DNA of 64,000 bases from Candidatus Obscuribacterales bacterium (GCA_031292355.1 JARLHI010000075.1:372001-436000); one strand, 5' to 3'; counted from the stretch's first letter, positions 16,928 to 25,636 are shown. The notes: a model not told the origin generated them from the letters alone. Made by a program: numbers and translations.

Positions 16928-17083
16928 TAGCGCTAAACTCGTCTCATAAATGCCTTCTCAATCCCTTTGTGAAGCCCGCACCAGTTCGGCGTCGGCGGGA
17001 GCGTTACCACGCTTGGTTGTGGTAACGACTTCTTTTTAGTGGCTTCGCGAGGGCACTTTTATTAAACGTCTTTTTGCCCTGGT
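16928..17083 (+). repeat. Dispersed ~155-bp element, copy 1
   Basis: Shares ordered blocks with 49405-49568 on the other strand: TAGCGC, TCGTCTCATAAA, GTTACCAC, CTTTTTAGTGGCTT and CTTTTATTAAACG, with variable sequence between them. In this copy the middle block forms CGTTACCAC-GCTTGGTT-GTGGTAACG, a nine-base perfect hairpin, followed by ACTTCTTTTT. It lies in the 410-base gap between the receiver gene and the convergent ADP-ribosyltransferase-like gene. The nature is unknown: structured RNA, repeated terminator or small mobile repeat. Confidence 0.6.
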
Positions 17084-17132
17084 ACTACAGACTATTTGGT
17101 ACTTCAAGAACTAACCGAATACATACTCATGT

Positions 17133-18032
17133 TCAATAGTGCTCGAGCCATTTGGCAATCGCCTGATGCGCAAGATCCAGCCTTTTCGTAGCACTGAGCA
17201 AATTTCCACGTTGCGCCACATCGGCATACACCAGATTAGAAGGAATACCGCCAGCAAGCTTTTCTTGCGCAGTTTGATTGAGCAAAGAAGCAAGCTTCAT
17301 CTCACGCTGAGTATCTTTAAAATCTATATGACCGGCAACTATCGATGAAAAATTACCTTCGTGGATATTATACAAAGTGCCCTTGAATTGCCTGGCCACC
17401 GGCATCAAGCCAGACATGCCAGCAGGTTCACCATCGCTATAAGGTAGACGAACTTCGTTTTTCCACTGCGAAAGTTGATCGGCTTTGCCGATATCCAGCA
17501 CAAAAACAGGACCGGCTTCCTGCCCTGCCCGCCCATTCCATTTGCTTGCAAAACTAACGGCTGTTTCCATGCCTTTGCCAGTGCCCGAAACGAATGTCCC
17601 AGCTGGTGTTTGAGTCGCGTCGGTGGTCGCAGTTGCAAAATCAATCGGCTTGAATGCCTGTGAGCCAAGGATAGTGTCTGCACCTTCAGCTGAGGTGCCA
17701 TGAAAACCAAGATGCGGCAAATGAGACTCGGCTGGAGCCAATGCCTTGGTCAAGGCGTTGCGTTGGCGCAAAAAATCATGCTTTAAGTCTTTGACAGAGC
17801 CATTGAGAAACTCCCTCGATTCAGGATATTCAATCTTTAAGGAAGGAAAATGCTCGGCTAAGTCCGACAGCATTTGCCCGGGCGATTTGGCAAAACCGAG
17901 CGCCTTACTAAACTTTGTGCTACCCAACGCCTCATCCGCGAGCTTTGCTGCCCCGCGCGTCAAAGCGGGAAATTTCTCGACGACAGCTAGTGCCCACTCC
18001 GGATTCATTCTTGCGCCCACATCTGGCTTCAT
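17133..18032 (-). CDS. Putative ADP-ribosyltransferase-fold protein
   Basis: 299 aa from the ATG at 18032, which has AAGGG five bases upstream (an in-frame GTG at 18065 lacks one). Residues 1-105 are helical. Residues about 108-245 contain LGFHGTSAEGADTIL, then GTFVSGTGKGMETAVSFASKW and PVFVLDIGKADQL, an order reminiscent of the PARP/ART fold, where a His in an HGT/S strand and a second strand with an A-x-S-x-A helix bind NAD. The catalytic Glu cannot be placed with confidence. No signal peptide is present. It lies 66 bases after the DUF4384 gene and may be co-transcribed with it. Confidence 0.5.
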   Translation of the reverse strand: MKPDVGARMNPEWALAVVEKFPALTRGAAKLADEALGSTKFSKALGFAKSPGQMLSDLAEHFPSLKIEYPESREFLNGSVKDLKHDFLRQRNALTKALAPAESHLPHLGFHGTSAEGADTILGSQAFKPIDFATATTDATQTPAGTFVSGTGKGMETAVSFASKWNGRAGQEAGPVFVLDIGKADQLSQWKNEVRLPYSDGEPAGMSGLMPVARQFKGTLYNIHEGNFSSIVAGHIDFKDTQREMKLASLLNQTAQEKLAGGIPSNLVYADVAQRGNLLSATKRLDLAHQAIAKWLEHY

Positions 18033-18098
18033 CAATGCCCTTAGAGTGCATCGCAAAAATGACACCCTTTTGACATCAATATACCCAGCCCAACCCTG

Positions 18099-18854
18099 TC
18101 AGCTGGCGTGGCTCAAATCAACGTCGATATTGAGCATATTGCCAGGCTCGCTCTGGGTGACAGTGACCTCGCCAGCGCTGTCTTCAATAGGAGCGGCTGG
18201 CGTCGATGCGCCATGCGCAGCAGCTGCCGTCCCTGGCACATAGGAAATGCCAGCCGGCGCGTATTTCTTCAATTTTTCTGCGCGGGTCGCATCACTCATC
18301 ACGCCGCTTTCGACAGGTGCTGAATAAACAACTTTGATTTTTGCGGGCACGAGGTCTTTCGAGCCAGCCTGCGCGCGCATTACGACCTTTGTGTCGTCCG
18401 GGCGCATGCCATCACCTAATAGTGATTTGGGATCAATCGGTGTTCGAGAAAACGTCAAACAGACATGTTCCGTGCCTGGATCAGCATCGAAAACCATGTA
18501 ATCATCAGATGGAATGGCGATATCCACACCTTTTGCCAGATGATTGTTGTCTTTAAGCCTCTCCACCGGGAAAAGCACCGCCTTTTCGCCCAGGCTGCCG
18601 CTTTTCAGCACGACATAGGCATAGCCGTCGACGCTTGGCTTGACGTGAAACTTGATTTTGTCCCCAGTCTTGAAAGTCATTTTCTGAGTAACATGCATCG
18701 TCTCGGCGCCACGCACAACTTCGATCCAGTAGGTGATAGCCTGCGGGCTATCGCCAATCGCCGCCTGCGCGTCGCCTCCAACCGAGCCTATCCCCAGCAT
18801 AATCACGAACGCCGCAAGACTTACATCGACTCTTTTCAACATCCCGTTCAACAT
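18099..18854 (-). CDS. Exported DUF4384 protein
   Basis: 251 aa. Signal peptide at about residues 1-32 (SLAAFVIMLGIGSVGGDAQA). Residues 55-150 match DUF4384: FKTGDKIKFHVKPSVDGYAYVVL, KAVLFPVERLKDNNHLAKGVDIAIP, MVFDADPGTEHVCLTFSR. In other bacteria this domain is found beside caspase-like or kinase domains and in envelope proteins. The C-terminal third is Ala/Pro/Glu-rich and probably disordered. Periplasmic or surface location is inferred. It is divergent from the DUF429 gene and may share a short transcript with the ADP-ribosyltransferase-like gene. Confidence 0.75.
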   Translation of the reverse strand: MLNGMLKRVDVSLAAFVIMLGIGSVGGDAQAAIGDSPQAITYWIEVVRGAETMHVTQKMTFKTGDKIKFHVKPSVDGYAYVVLKSGSLGEKAVLFPVERLKDNNHLAKGVDIAIPSDDYMVFDADPGTEHVCLTFSRTPIDPKSLLGDGMRPDDTKVVMRAQAGSKDLVPAKIKVVYSAPVESGVMSDATRAEKLKKYAPAGISYVPGTAAAAHGASTPAAPIEDSAGEVTVTQSEPGNMLNIDVDLSHAS

Positions 18855-18871
18855 CCCGACCTCTTGTCGTC

Positions 18872-18899
18872 TTCATCCGGTCCGCCATAACTATATAAT
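18872..18899 (+). promoter_or_regulatory. Candidate promoter of the DUF429 gene
   Basis: TTCATC (18872-18877), a 16-base spacer, and a consensus TATAAT (18894-18899). Transcription would start near 18906, giving a leader of about 48 bases before the ATG at 18954. Confidence 0.4.
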
Positions 18900-18953
18900 C
18901 TTGTGGTCACATTGTCGTTTTCGCTTCACCTATAAAGACAGATCTAAAAATAA

Positions 18954-19826
18954 ATGTCAGAGATTTTCGTAGCCGGCGCAGATTTTAGTGGCGCAAAAAC
19001 AATTCCAAACGACACCTGGTTAGCAGTGGGGCATCTCACCTCGGTGGGATTGGAAATTACCTCGCTGACACATGTTGGTGCCCACAAGCTCGCCCACGAA
19101 TTGAACGAAACGAAGTTTCTGGTGGCTGTCGGTCTCGACTTTCCTTTTTCGCTGCCCTTTGAATTCCTCAACTACATGGCCGAACAAATTAGGCGGGGTC
19201 CCTTTGAAGAATGGGAAGAAGTGGCAGAAACGCTCGCCTTTATGACATTCGATCAATTTCTCACACTGACTCAAGATTTTAAATTGGAGCCAAAGCGCAC
19301 AGCCGACAAAGCCGTCACAAAACCGGCGCTGAGCCCCTTGCACCGTGGCAACCCCTCAATGGTGCAAATGACTTTTCATGGTATTCGTATGCTCACATCG
19401 CTCAATCCCAAACAATTTTTTGTCATACCATTTCAAAATCAAATTCCCTTTGGTTGTGCTGTCATGGAAACATATCCGCGCGAAACACTCTTTTCTCTGG
19501 GCTTGCCAGATACGGGCTACAAGGGCAAAGATTCGGACAAGTCACTAGAAACGCGCAAAGAAATCATCAAACAATTGAGCAAAATTCGGAACAAGAAAAT
19601 TGCCGGCATCGAAAAATGTCCACAAATTTCATGGGGCAAATTCACTGAAAAACAAATGACCGAAAACGACCACGCCTTAGACGCTGTAATTAGTTGTTAT
19701 TCGACTGCCATCTGGCAAACGGCCAAAGAATTTTTCAAAGATCCATACGCGAGCGACGACGCCAATGTGCTTGTCGAAGGCTGGATTTATTCGCCTTCAT
19801 TGCTGCAAACCTCGCTACAAAAATAG
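18954..19826 (+). CDS. DUF429 family protein (predicted RNase H-fold nuclease)
   Basis: 290 aa. FVAGADFSGAKT at the N-terminus supplies the first acidic residue of an RNase H-like fold; FLVAVGLDFPFSLP gives the next, CAVMETYPRE a Glu, and ENDHALDAVISCYSTAIW the final Asp, followed by EGWIYSP. This matches the DUF429 layout, for which a nuclease role has been predicted from the fold but not shown. Cytoplasmic, no partner domain. It may be expressed alone from the promoter at 18872-18899; the convergent small gene follows ten bases after its stop. Confidence 0.75.
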   Translation: MSEIFVAGADFSGAKTIPNDTWLAVGHLTSVGLEITSLTHVGAHKLAHELNETKFLVAVGLDFPFSLPFEFLNYMAEQIRRGPFEEWEEVAETLAFMTFDQFLTLTQDFKLEPKRTADKAVTKPALSPLHRGNPSMVQMTFHGIRMLTSLNPKQFFVIPFQNQIPFGCAVMETYPRETLFSLGLPDTGYKGKDSDKSLETRKEIIKQLSKIRNKKIAGIEKCPQISWGKFTEKQMTENDHALDAVISCYSTAIWQTAKEFFKDPYASDDANVLVEGWIYSPSLLQTSLQK

Positions 19827-19836
19827 ACTTTCTGTT

Positions 19837-20070
19837 TCAGCGCAGTGAAACTGCCAAAACTACCGCTACAGCAAGGACTACAATGGTGAGCACTATTGTA
19901 AAAACTGTGACCCAGCTTAACGTTGCGAACTTAGGTGCAGTTACAACACGAAGCTCGCCAAGCAAAGACCTTCTGTACTCTTTTATTTTCTCAAGCTTTA
20001 GTTTAGCTTCGTTTACTTTTAGTTCGAGAATGCGGCGCCGCAATATTTGTTCGTCATCTTTGTCGTCCAT
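19837..20070 (-). CDS. 77-residue coiled-coil membrane protein
   Basis: ATG at 20070 with GAGG seven bases upstream. Residues 1-40 are highly charged and helical (ILRRRILELKVNEAKLKLEKIKEYRRSLL read as a coiled coil in pieces), followed by one hydrophobic span (VTVFTIVLTIVVLAVAVVLAVS) at the C-terminus. This is a tail-anchored arrangement with the coiled coil in the cytoplasm. Function unknown. Confidence 0.65.
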   Translation of the reverse strand: MDDKDDEQILRRRILELKVNEAKLKLEKIKEYRRSLLGELRVVTAPKFATLSWVTVFTIVLTIVVLAVAVVLAVSLR

Positions 20071-20220
20071 GAGGCGTCCTCATTTTCTCAAATTCTCAAA
20101 ATCCTCAACCGCCGCGAACCAAACGGTCGTAGCCAAGGCGATTTTTTAATAACTTTTGTCGCATCCGCAGCTTTGATGCAACAATAATACTAGAAACGTT
20201 GTCTTCAGTTTCAGCTTACT

Positions 20221-21123
20221 ATGGACGCAGATTTGTCAGAAGAACTCAGAAGGACTCAGAAGGGAAGGGCGATTTTGACCGAAATACATGTGCATCCATC
20301 TATCAAAGCCGACGTCGAAGTGCTGCTCGGTGTCATTGTTGGCATTTCACCAGACGGTCTGGCCCTTGTGGAACAGAGTTCAATGAAAGTGCGAATGATC
20401 AATCAAACGGCTGTAGACCAGCTCAATTTGATGATCGACACAATGATGGATACGACCCTGCCGATTTTGTTGACGACTGATTTGCGGCAAGAAATTTGCA
20501 TCGTCAAAGAAGAGACCGACCCGACTTATTTAGATTTACGCAAAACACAAATTGAATGGAAAGGAATTGGCTACTGGCTTCTAGCAACACGAGATGTGAC
20601 CTCTCGTGTTCGTAATCGTCAAAAACTAATTTCAGAAACTTTTGTCGACGAATTAACCGGCCTCTACAACAGGCGCGGCTTGAATTCGCTGGGCGAACAA
20701 GCCCTGCATCTGGCCCAACGCGAGAACCGTGACTTACTGCTAGCTTTCATTGATTTAGATGGCATGAAGCAAATCAACGATTCTTTCGGTCACAAAGCTG
20801 GTGATAAAGCGATTACCGACGTCGCCTATTTGTTGCGACAAACATTTAGAAAGTCAGACATTCTGGTGCGCCTTGGCGGTGACGAATTTGCCGTCATCGC
20901 TCAGGGTAAAAGTCACCAAGATAGTGAGCGCATTCGCCGCCGCTTGCAAGAGGCGACAGAAGATTTAAATCGGGTCCAGCCAAATTCCTATGTACTGTCT
21001 TTGAGTATTGGTTTCGCTCACTATGACAATGACACAAAGCCTAATTTGATGGAATTGATTGAACGTGCTGACGCCGATATGTACGTGCAAAAACGCGCCA
21101 AGAAAAACAGTTTCGCTTCCTGA
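20221..21123 (+). CDS. Diguanylate cyclase (GGDEF) with PAS-like N-terminus
   Basis: 300 aa. Residues 25-130 look like a divergent PAS sensor (VLLGVIVGISPDGLALVEQ, KGIGYWLLATRDVTSRV). The GGDEF domain runs from about 140 to 296: DELTGLYNRRGL, AFIDLDGMKQINDSFGHKAGD, and an intact RLGGDEFAVIA (219-223), so it should make cyclic di-GMP from GTP. The inhibitory I-site RKSD (210-213) lies exactly five residues before GGDEF, predicting product feedback. No membrane segment. The ATG has no good ribosome site. There is no EAL or HD-GYP partner in the window. Confidence 0.9.
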   Translation: MDADLSEELRRTQKGRAILTEIHVHPSIKADVEVLLGVIVGISPDGLALVEQSSMKVRMINQTAVDQLNLMIDTMMDTTLPILLTTDLRQEICIVKEETDPTYLDLRKTQIEWKGIGYWLLATRDVTSRVRNRQKLISETFVDELTGLYNRRGLNSLGEQALHLAQRENRDLLLAFIDLDGMKQINDSFGHKAGDKAITDVAYLLRQTFRKSDILVRLGGDEFAVIAQGKSHQDSERIRRRLQEATEDLNRVQPNSYVLSLSIGFAHYDNDTKPNLMELIERADADMYVQKRAKKNSFAS

Positions 21124-21173
21124 GCCAGCCTGCGCCGCTTACCGAAAGGGTTACGCTAAAACGCGTATCCGAT

Positions 21174-21202
21174 CCCGCCAATAGCGAACTGGTGGGCGTT
21201 TT
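21174..21202 (+). terminator. Possible terminator of the GGDEF gene
   Basis: CCCGCCA, nine bases, TGGTGGG forms a seven-base stem (one G-T) followed by CGTTTT, 50 bases after the cyclase stop. The T run is short, so it is a moderate candidate. Confidence 0.4.
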
Positions 21203-21240
21203 GCTAAGTTGAAAGAGTAAGGCGGGACGGAGAACTGACA

Positions 21241-21357
21241 ATGTTAGAACCAACAACAATCTATCAAATGCTTGAAGCACTGGGCGCCGTCTGGGCGATC
21301 ATGGTATGTCTCTGGTGGCTTATGTATGCAGCAGCAGGTACAAGTTCTGCCTGGTAA
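21241..21357 (+). CDS. 38-residue membrane protein
   Basis: Starts MLEPTTIYQMLEAL, then a Trp-rich hydrophobic span (VWAIMVCLWWLMYAAAG) and a short polar end. ACGGAG precedes the ATG at a spacing of ten, as for the 26-residue gene at 12496. It lies between a possible terminator and the end of a convergent histidine kinase. Unknown function. Confidence 0.5.
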   Translation: MLEPTTIYQMLEALGAVWAIMVCLWWLMYAAAGTSSAW

Positions 21358-21379
21358 ATCGGTCGGGTAAACGATTCAT

Positions 21380-22726
21380 TCAAGCCGAAGGCAGCTCAAT
21401 CCAGAAAGATGAACCTTCGCCTTTAGTGGAAGAACAGTGAATGGTACCACCCATCAGCTCCACCAGTTTCTTGCAAATAGATAAGCCAAGACCAGTGCCA
21501 CCATATTTGCGGGTGTTTGAATTATCAACCTGTGAAAACGGAATAAACAGTTTATTTAAATCGGCGGCATCTATGCCGATACCATTATCTTTAACTTCAA
21601 TTTTCAAAGGCGCGTCAGGACCGATATGGGTGGCTGTAATGACGACGCTGCCCTTATTGCTGAACTTGATGGCGTTGCTGACAAAATTGAGCAGGATTTG
21701 ACTGAGCTTAATTTCGTCACCAGATATGGTGTCTTCACCATCGACTACAAAAGAGACAGAGGTCTCATTGTTTACAGCCGAAGTAGATGTGGCTCGGACG
21801 ATGTTTTCAAACAATTCGGTCAGTGAAATCTTAGAACGGTTGAAGGTGCTCATGCCAGCTTCGAGTTTGGAGAAATCGAGAATTTCATTGACGATTTGTA
21901 AAAGCTTTCTTGCTTGAGTGTTGATGATGTCGGCTGTTTCAGCATTTGGTTCATCGATCATCATCTCTGAAAAACCAACGATTGCTGAAAGTGGCGTCCG
22001 GATTTCATGAGACATCGTTGATGCAAATTCGGATTTCATGCGCGTTGCGGCAAGCGCCTCGTCGCGCGAAGCAAGAGCAGCTGCCAGATAGTGCTCTTGC
22101 TGCTTTTGCAATCTGAACATTCGTGCCACCACAAATAGTGAAGCGATCAAAACGGATATGCGAAAAGCGTTCAACAAGTCGCGACCAGCGTCGACTAATT
22201 TCGTTTCAGGCTTGATGTTGGAGGTCTCCAGGGAAAGAAACTTTTTGGTGTCATCGCGATAAGCATCCATCGCGTCATGTCCAGCCTGCATCTTTTGCCG
22301 CATCAAAACTGGATTCCAGGCTTTAGCATCCTCGATGCGAATGTTTTCTTCGCATACTTTGACTTTGGCGGCCGCTTTCACTTGCAAATCGCCAATGAAA
22401 GCGTTTTCGTTAGCGTATTTGCACAGCGGCTTCGTTTCGTTGATATTCGACTCGAGCGTTTTTACAGCCTGCGCAAACGGATCAAGAAAATGACGGTCGT
22501 GTGTGAGCAAATAACCGTGACAGGCAGACTCCGAATCAATTAAAGCAGACAAGCATGACTGGATGTGACCGACCAGCTCTAGACGGCGGTTGCGATCGGC
22601 TGAGGGAGAACGCAGCCAGCTACCAAAGCCCATTTCGATAACGACAAAGCCAAGCAAACATCCAGCAAGAAGAATCAATGATTTTCTTGCGTTAGGGTCT
22701 CGTGGCAAAAGGGCTGGTTTGAGCAC
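21380..22726 (-). CDS. CHASE3 sensor histidine kinase
   Basis: 448 aa. First membrane span at about residues 16-36, a periplasmic region of about 145 residues with the CHASE3 pattern (LIDSESACHGYLLTHDRHFLDPF), a second span at about 187-203, a short coiled coil, then HisKA with MSHEIRTPLSAIVGFSE (His240) and a full ATPase domain: N box ILLNFVSNAIKFS, DNGIGID and GGTGLGLSICKKL. It should autophosphorylate in response to an outside or membrane signal. No response regulator is adjacent, so it is an orphan; its partner may be the single receiver at 16356 or lie elsewhere. Confidence 0.9.
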   Translation of the reverse strand: MLKPALLPRDPNARKSLILLAGCLLGFVVIEMGFGSWLRSPSADRNRRLELVGHIQSCLSALIDSESACHGYLLTHDRHFLDPFAQAVKTLESNINETKPLCKYANENAFIGDLQVKAAAKVKVCEENIRIEDAKAWNPVLMRQKMQAGHDAMDAYRDDTKKFLSLETSNIKPETKLVDAGRDLLNAFRISVLIASLFVVARMFRLQKQQEHYLAAALASRDEALAATRMKSEFASTMSHEIRTPLSAIVGFSEMMIDEPNAETADIINTQARKLLQIVNEILDFSKLEAGMSTFNRSKISLTELFENIVRATSTSAVNNETSVSFVVDGEDTISGDEIKLSQILLNFVSNAIKFSNKGSVVITATHIGPDAPLKIEVKDNGIGIDAADLNKLFIPFSQVDNSNTRKYGGTGLGLSICKKLVELMGGTIHCSSTKGEGSSFWIELPSA

Positions 22727-22870
22727 AGGTCACTTCAGATCAGTAATGAACCCGCAAGCGTGCGGTCTTTTAGATTTTAGCGAAATCGACCGAGCTTGAC
22801 CGTAAAGTTACAGCAATTGAAATGTAAGCGGCAATTGTGACCAGGCGCGTGCACAGGGCGTCAACTGCAG

Positions 22871-23521
22871 CTAATGCGTGAGGTCGGAATTGGCTTTGGC
22901 ATGACCGTTTTCGACAACGCTGCCAGCGACAAGTCCGCTGCCCTGAAGAGCCTTTTTCAAATACGCATTTTGGGTCAGCCATGGGTGCCACTTTACGCCA
23001 GTCAAATCATACATTTTCTGTTGAGCAAGACTAGACTGAAAGCTATCGTGCTCGCCATGCCGAGCCACATACAGGTATTGATCCAGGCATTCTTTCAAAA
23101 GGGCCGGCTGCTTGTCTTCCTGGGCGCGGTATTTCGTGGATAAAGCGCGAGCGAGAACGAGGCGTGAATCAATATCGAGCGGTTGTTCGTCAACGCATTT
23201 GCGCGCGATTTTGATGGCATAATCGACGTGCCCGGCAGACAGAGCCTGTTCAGCCTGGGCCATCAAATTATTGGCTGTTTCAGGCGACATAGTGAGAACG
23301 TCATCAGACGACATAGTGACTCGGTCGGTGGAGTCATCAGGTTGATCTAGTTTTGCGGTTTGTGCATGTAAAGTTGTAGCTGAACGTTTTTCACTGGAAA
23401 CAACTGGCTGCGCTGTGGCAAAATCTGCTGATTGCGCAATGACATTGCCTGAAGCCAGGCTCAAAAGCGCGAAAGTGGCGCAGCGGAAAAAAAAAGCCAG
23501 TTTTGTAAGTCGGGTAGCCAT
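22871..23521 (-). CDS. Exported protein with TPR-like helices
   Basis: 216 aa. Signal peptide at residues 1-29 (FRCATFALLSLASGNVIAQ). A polar linker is followed by helical pairs at about 78-165 (ANNLMAQAEQALSAGHVDYAIKIARKCVDEQPLDIDSRL read in parts, then LARALSTKYRAQ), which match a tetratricopeptide repeat. It is probably a periplasmic scaffold. It is divergent from the exported protein at 23549 with 27 bases between start codons, so the two must share or overlap promoters and may be co-regulated. Confidence 0.65.
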   Translation of the reverse strand: MATRLTKLAFFFRCATFALLSLASGNVIAQSADFATAQPVVSSEKRSATTLHAQTAKLDQPDDSTDRVTMSSDDVLTMSPETANNLMAQAEQALSAGHVDYAIKIARKCVDEQPLDIDSRLVLARALSTKYRAQEDKQPALLKECLDQYLYVARHGEHDSFQSSLAQQKMYDLTGVKWHPWLTQNAYLKKALQGSGLVAGSVVENGHAKANSDLTH

Positions 23522-23548
23522 AGTTAATCTCAGGTACTTATCTCAGTT

Positions 23549-24094
23549 ATGAATCGCCTCTCGGTCAGACCAGGAACCTTAGCCCTTGCGATATATACAG
23601 CCGCAATGGTGACCGGAACAACACTTGCAGCCAGCGCTCAAATCGTCGGTCAATGCAAAACTACTAGTGCCTTAACCCCGGTCCAAGCACATATAACAGT
23701 AACGGCAGAACCAATCGCCACACAAGTCGAAAAAGCTCATGAAAAGTCTGACACAACAGCCGAGCCCCTGAGCCGGGTGCAACTGGAAAGACTGGCCGCA
23801 AACGCCCGCATTTACAAAGAAAAGGTCAGTCCCCTGCAGGCTGAATTGCGCCTGGACAAACGCAGATTGATGGACGTTTTAACAGACGAAAGTGTAAGCG
23901 TGCCACACGCACAGCTCTTGCAAGCGAAAATTGGGCTGTTGAAGTCTGACATTCGAGACCTGCAGCTGAAAAAGCAGCTGGCAGACTCGGCCATCATGAC
24001 CCCCACCCAGAGAAAAATGCTCAGAGGGCAGCTGTTGCGGCGGTGTTCCGAACAACACAAAATATTAGCCCTGAGCGGCAAAGGTATTCAGTAA
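23549..24094 (+). CDS. Exported Spy/CpxP-like periplasmic protein
   Basis: 181 aa. Signal peptide at residues 1-31 (TLALAIYTAAMVTGTTLAASAQ). The mature half from residue 75 on is almost all helix with a heptad character (RIYKEKVSPLQAELRLDKRRL, LLQAKIGLLKSDIRDLQLKKQ) and ends in MTPTQRKML, close to the LTxxQ motif of Spy/CpxP/ZraP proteins. These are periplasmic chaperones or metal-stress sensors. The assignment is by helix pattern and motif only. It is divergent from the TPR-like exported protein. Confidence 0.55.
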   Translation: MNRLSVRPGTLALAIYTAAMVTGTTLAASAQIVGQCKTTSALTPVQAHITVTAEPIATQVEKAHEKSDTTAEPLSRVQLERLAANARIYKEKVSPLQAELRLDKRRLMDVLTDESVSVPHAQLLQAKIGLLKSDIRDLQLKKQLADSAIMTPTQRKMLRGQLLRRCSEQHKILALSGKGIQ

Positions 24095-24347
24095 GGCTGT
24101 TTAAAGCGAGATCCGCTATGTGCGGCGCTAAACACAGCGCGCGAGTCAATATTAAATCTTGAAAAACTAAAGGTTACTCGGGAGACACCAGGTGATCACA
24201 ATTGGATCCCCGAGTGCCGCTCAGCAAGCGCGTTGAGGCCGGTCAGTGCAAGTGAGAATTGAGGTTACCACAGGGTTTTGGGGTATTCGGACTGGCTCGC
24301 TTTCGGCAGGCTTCTCAGCAATAATAGAAAAATAGCCCCCTTAGTAA

Positions 24348-25076
24348 ATGACGGCAAAATTGGGACGCAGAGAAGACAAGAAGCTGGCAACGCGTAATCT
24401 TATTCTGGATGCGGCGGCGACGCTATTTCCGAGAATGGGATACGAACAAACGTCGGTCGATGACATTGTCAAGGAAGCAGACGTCGTTAAAGGAACGTTT
24501 TATTATCACTTCACCTCTAAAGAAGAAGTGTTGATGGCGCTCAGGCGCAGTGCTTTGTGTTCGTCGGATTTTGAGAAGTCACTGGAAGTTGGCACGTCGC
24601 CGCTCAGGGTGCTTGCAGAACTGCTTATGGAAGACGCGCGCTGGACGCAAGATAATCGCGCTCTGGCCGAAGTTTTTTTCACGCGCGTCTTTGCCAAATT
24701 GACGCATGAAGAGCAGCCGTCAAACGGAGATGATGCGGATGTGGATGTGGTGGAATTATCGGCTGATGGCAATGGACCTGATGACAAGTCAGAAAAGTCA
24801 GAAAAGTCAGAGCATAATGCTGCAAAAAATACGCGCCAAGGGCCGCCTGCATCAATTGTTCGTCTGGTGCGCGCAGCGCAAGATGCTAGCGAATTGCGGC
24901 GCGACCAAAGTGCAGAAGATCTAGCGGAAGTGATCTTGGGCAGTTTCGTGCACGCGCAACTGACCTGGCTCATCGCCAAATCAAATGATTCGTTGATTGA
25001 GCGCGTCGAGCGCTGGCTCGAAATTGTGCTGCAGGGCTGCGCACATGAATGCAAACAAGATCTGGTCCGCTCGTAG
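24348..25076 (+). CDS. TetR/AcrR-family transcriptional regulator
   Basis: 242 aa. DNA-binding domain at residues about 13-60: ATRNLILDAAATLFPRMGYEQTS, then DDIVKEADVVKGTFYYHFTSKEEVL, the classic TetR helix-turn-helix with the YYHF recognition segment. The ligand-binding half is interrupted by an acidic, low-complexity insert (residues about 120-165) containing a nine-base repeat (24786-24812, three units, encoding KSE). Targets are unknown. No transporter is divergent from it; the APC permease at 25761 is on the other strand 0.7 kb away. Confidence 0.9.
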   Translation: MTAKLGRREDKKLATRNLILDAAATLFPRMGYEQTSVDDIVKEADVVKGTFYYHFTSKEEVLMALRRSALCSSDFEKSLEVGTSPLRVLAELLMEDARWTQDNRALAEVFFTRVFAKLTHEEQPSNGDDADVDVVELSADGNGPDDKSEKSEKSEHNAAKNTRQGPPASIVRLVRAAQDASELRRDQSAEDLAEVILGSFVHAQLTWLIAKSNDSLIERVERWLEIVLQGCAHECKQDLVRS

Positions 25077-25092
25077 TACTAAGTTGAATGGA

Positions 25093-25314
25093 TTATTGCG
25101 GTATAAAAGAGCGCACCGAAAAAACGCTATTGGGTTTTACTGGACCAATGTATCTGCGGATTGACTCGTAGTGCGGATTGGTTGGCGCATAACTCAATTC
25201 GTTATCAAAACGGCATCCTTCTTCTTCGCGTCGTAAACGCAAAATCAGTGTGCCATCAATGCCCAGATAACCGGTGCCTATATATTCATTTGTTTTCTGG
25301 CCGGGTATGTCCAC
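25093..25314 (-). CDS. Small conserved-looking protein, unknown
   Basis: 73 aa from a GTG at 25314 with an ideal AGGAGG seven bases upstream. Sequence is compact and beta-rich: YIGTGYLGIDGTLILRL, FDNELSYAPTNPHY, RRYIGPVKPNSVFSVRSF. There is no signal or membrane span. The strong ribosome site makes it a confident gene; the function is not recognisable. It is convergent with tetR. Confidence 0.65.
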   Translation of the reverse strand: MDIPGQKTNEYIGTGYLGIDGTLILRLRREEEGCRFDNELSYAPTNPHYESIRRYIGPVKPNSVFSVRSFIPQ

Positions 25315-25372
25315 TAATCTACCTCCTATTTTTTTGTTGTTTTGATACGCGATGCTGATAAGACATTTAGTC

Positions 25373-25636
25373 TCAATCTAACGAGAGATGATGCTCGTAA
25401 AATTTGTTGACCAATTTAGCGGTTTCAGGCATGTATTGATCCAGTGGTTGCCGGTTGCTAAAGTTGGCCTGGTCGGCATGACCGCCGAACTTGTCAGCTG
25501 AAAGCTCTTCAAGTATGCGACGGCTGGCGCTTTCACTGCTTGCTTTTAGTGCACTGCCATCGTTCGGGTTGCCAGCGCGTGAATCCGCTGCTCTCAAAGA
25601 CGAAGCAGAATTTTCAGATTGTGCGCCACTAGACAA
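25373..25636 (-). CDS. Small Ser/Ala-rich protein, unknown
   Basis: 87 aa from a TTG at 25636, the only possible start in an open frame bounded upstream by a stop; the ribosome site (GAG nine bases upstream) is weak. The first half is low-complexity (NSASSLRAADSRAGNPNDGS), the second half helical (ESASRRILEELSADKFGG, ETAKLVNKFYEHHLSLD). No family is recognised. It may be co-transcribed with the 73-residue gene downstream. Confidence 0.4.
   Translation of the reverse strand: MSSGAQSENSASSLRAADSRAGNPNDGSALKASSESASRRILEELSADKFGGHADQANFSNRQPLDQYMPETAKLVNKFYEHHLSLD

Noticed and set aside
24177..24213. Hairpin ACTCGGG...CCCGAGT after the Spy-like gene
   Set aside because: No T run and no matching site elsewhere, so I could not decide between terminator and chance.
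24506..25054. 182-codon minus frame over tetR
   Set aside because: Antisense to the TetR gene, Ser-rich as expected from a complement, no signals.
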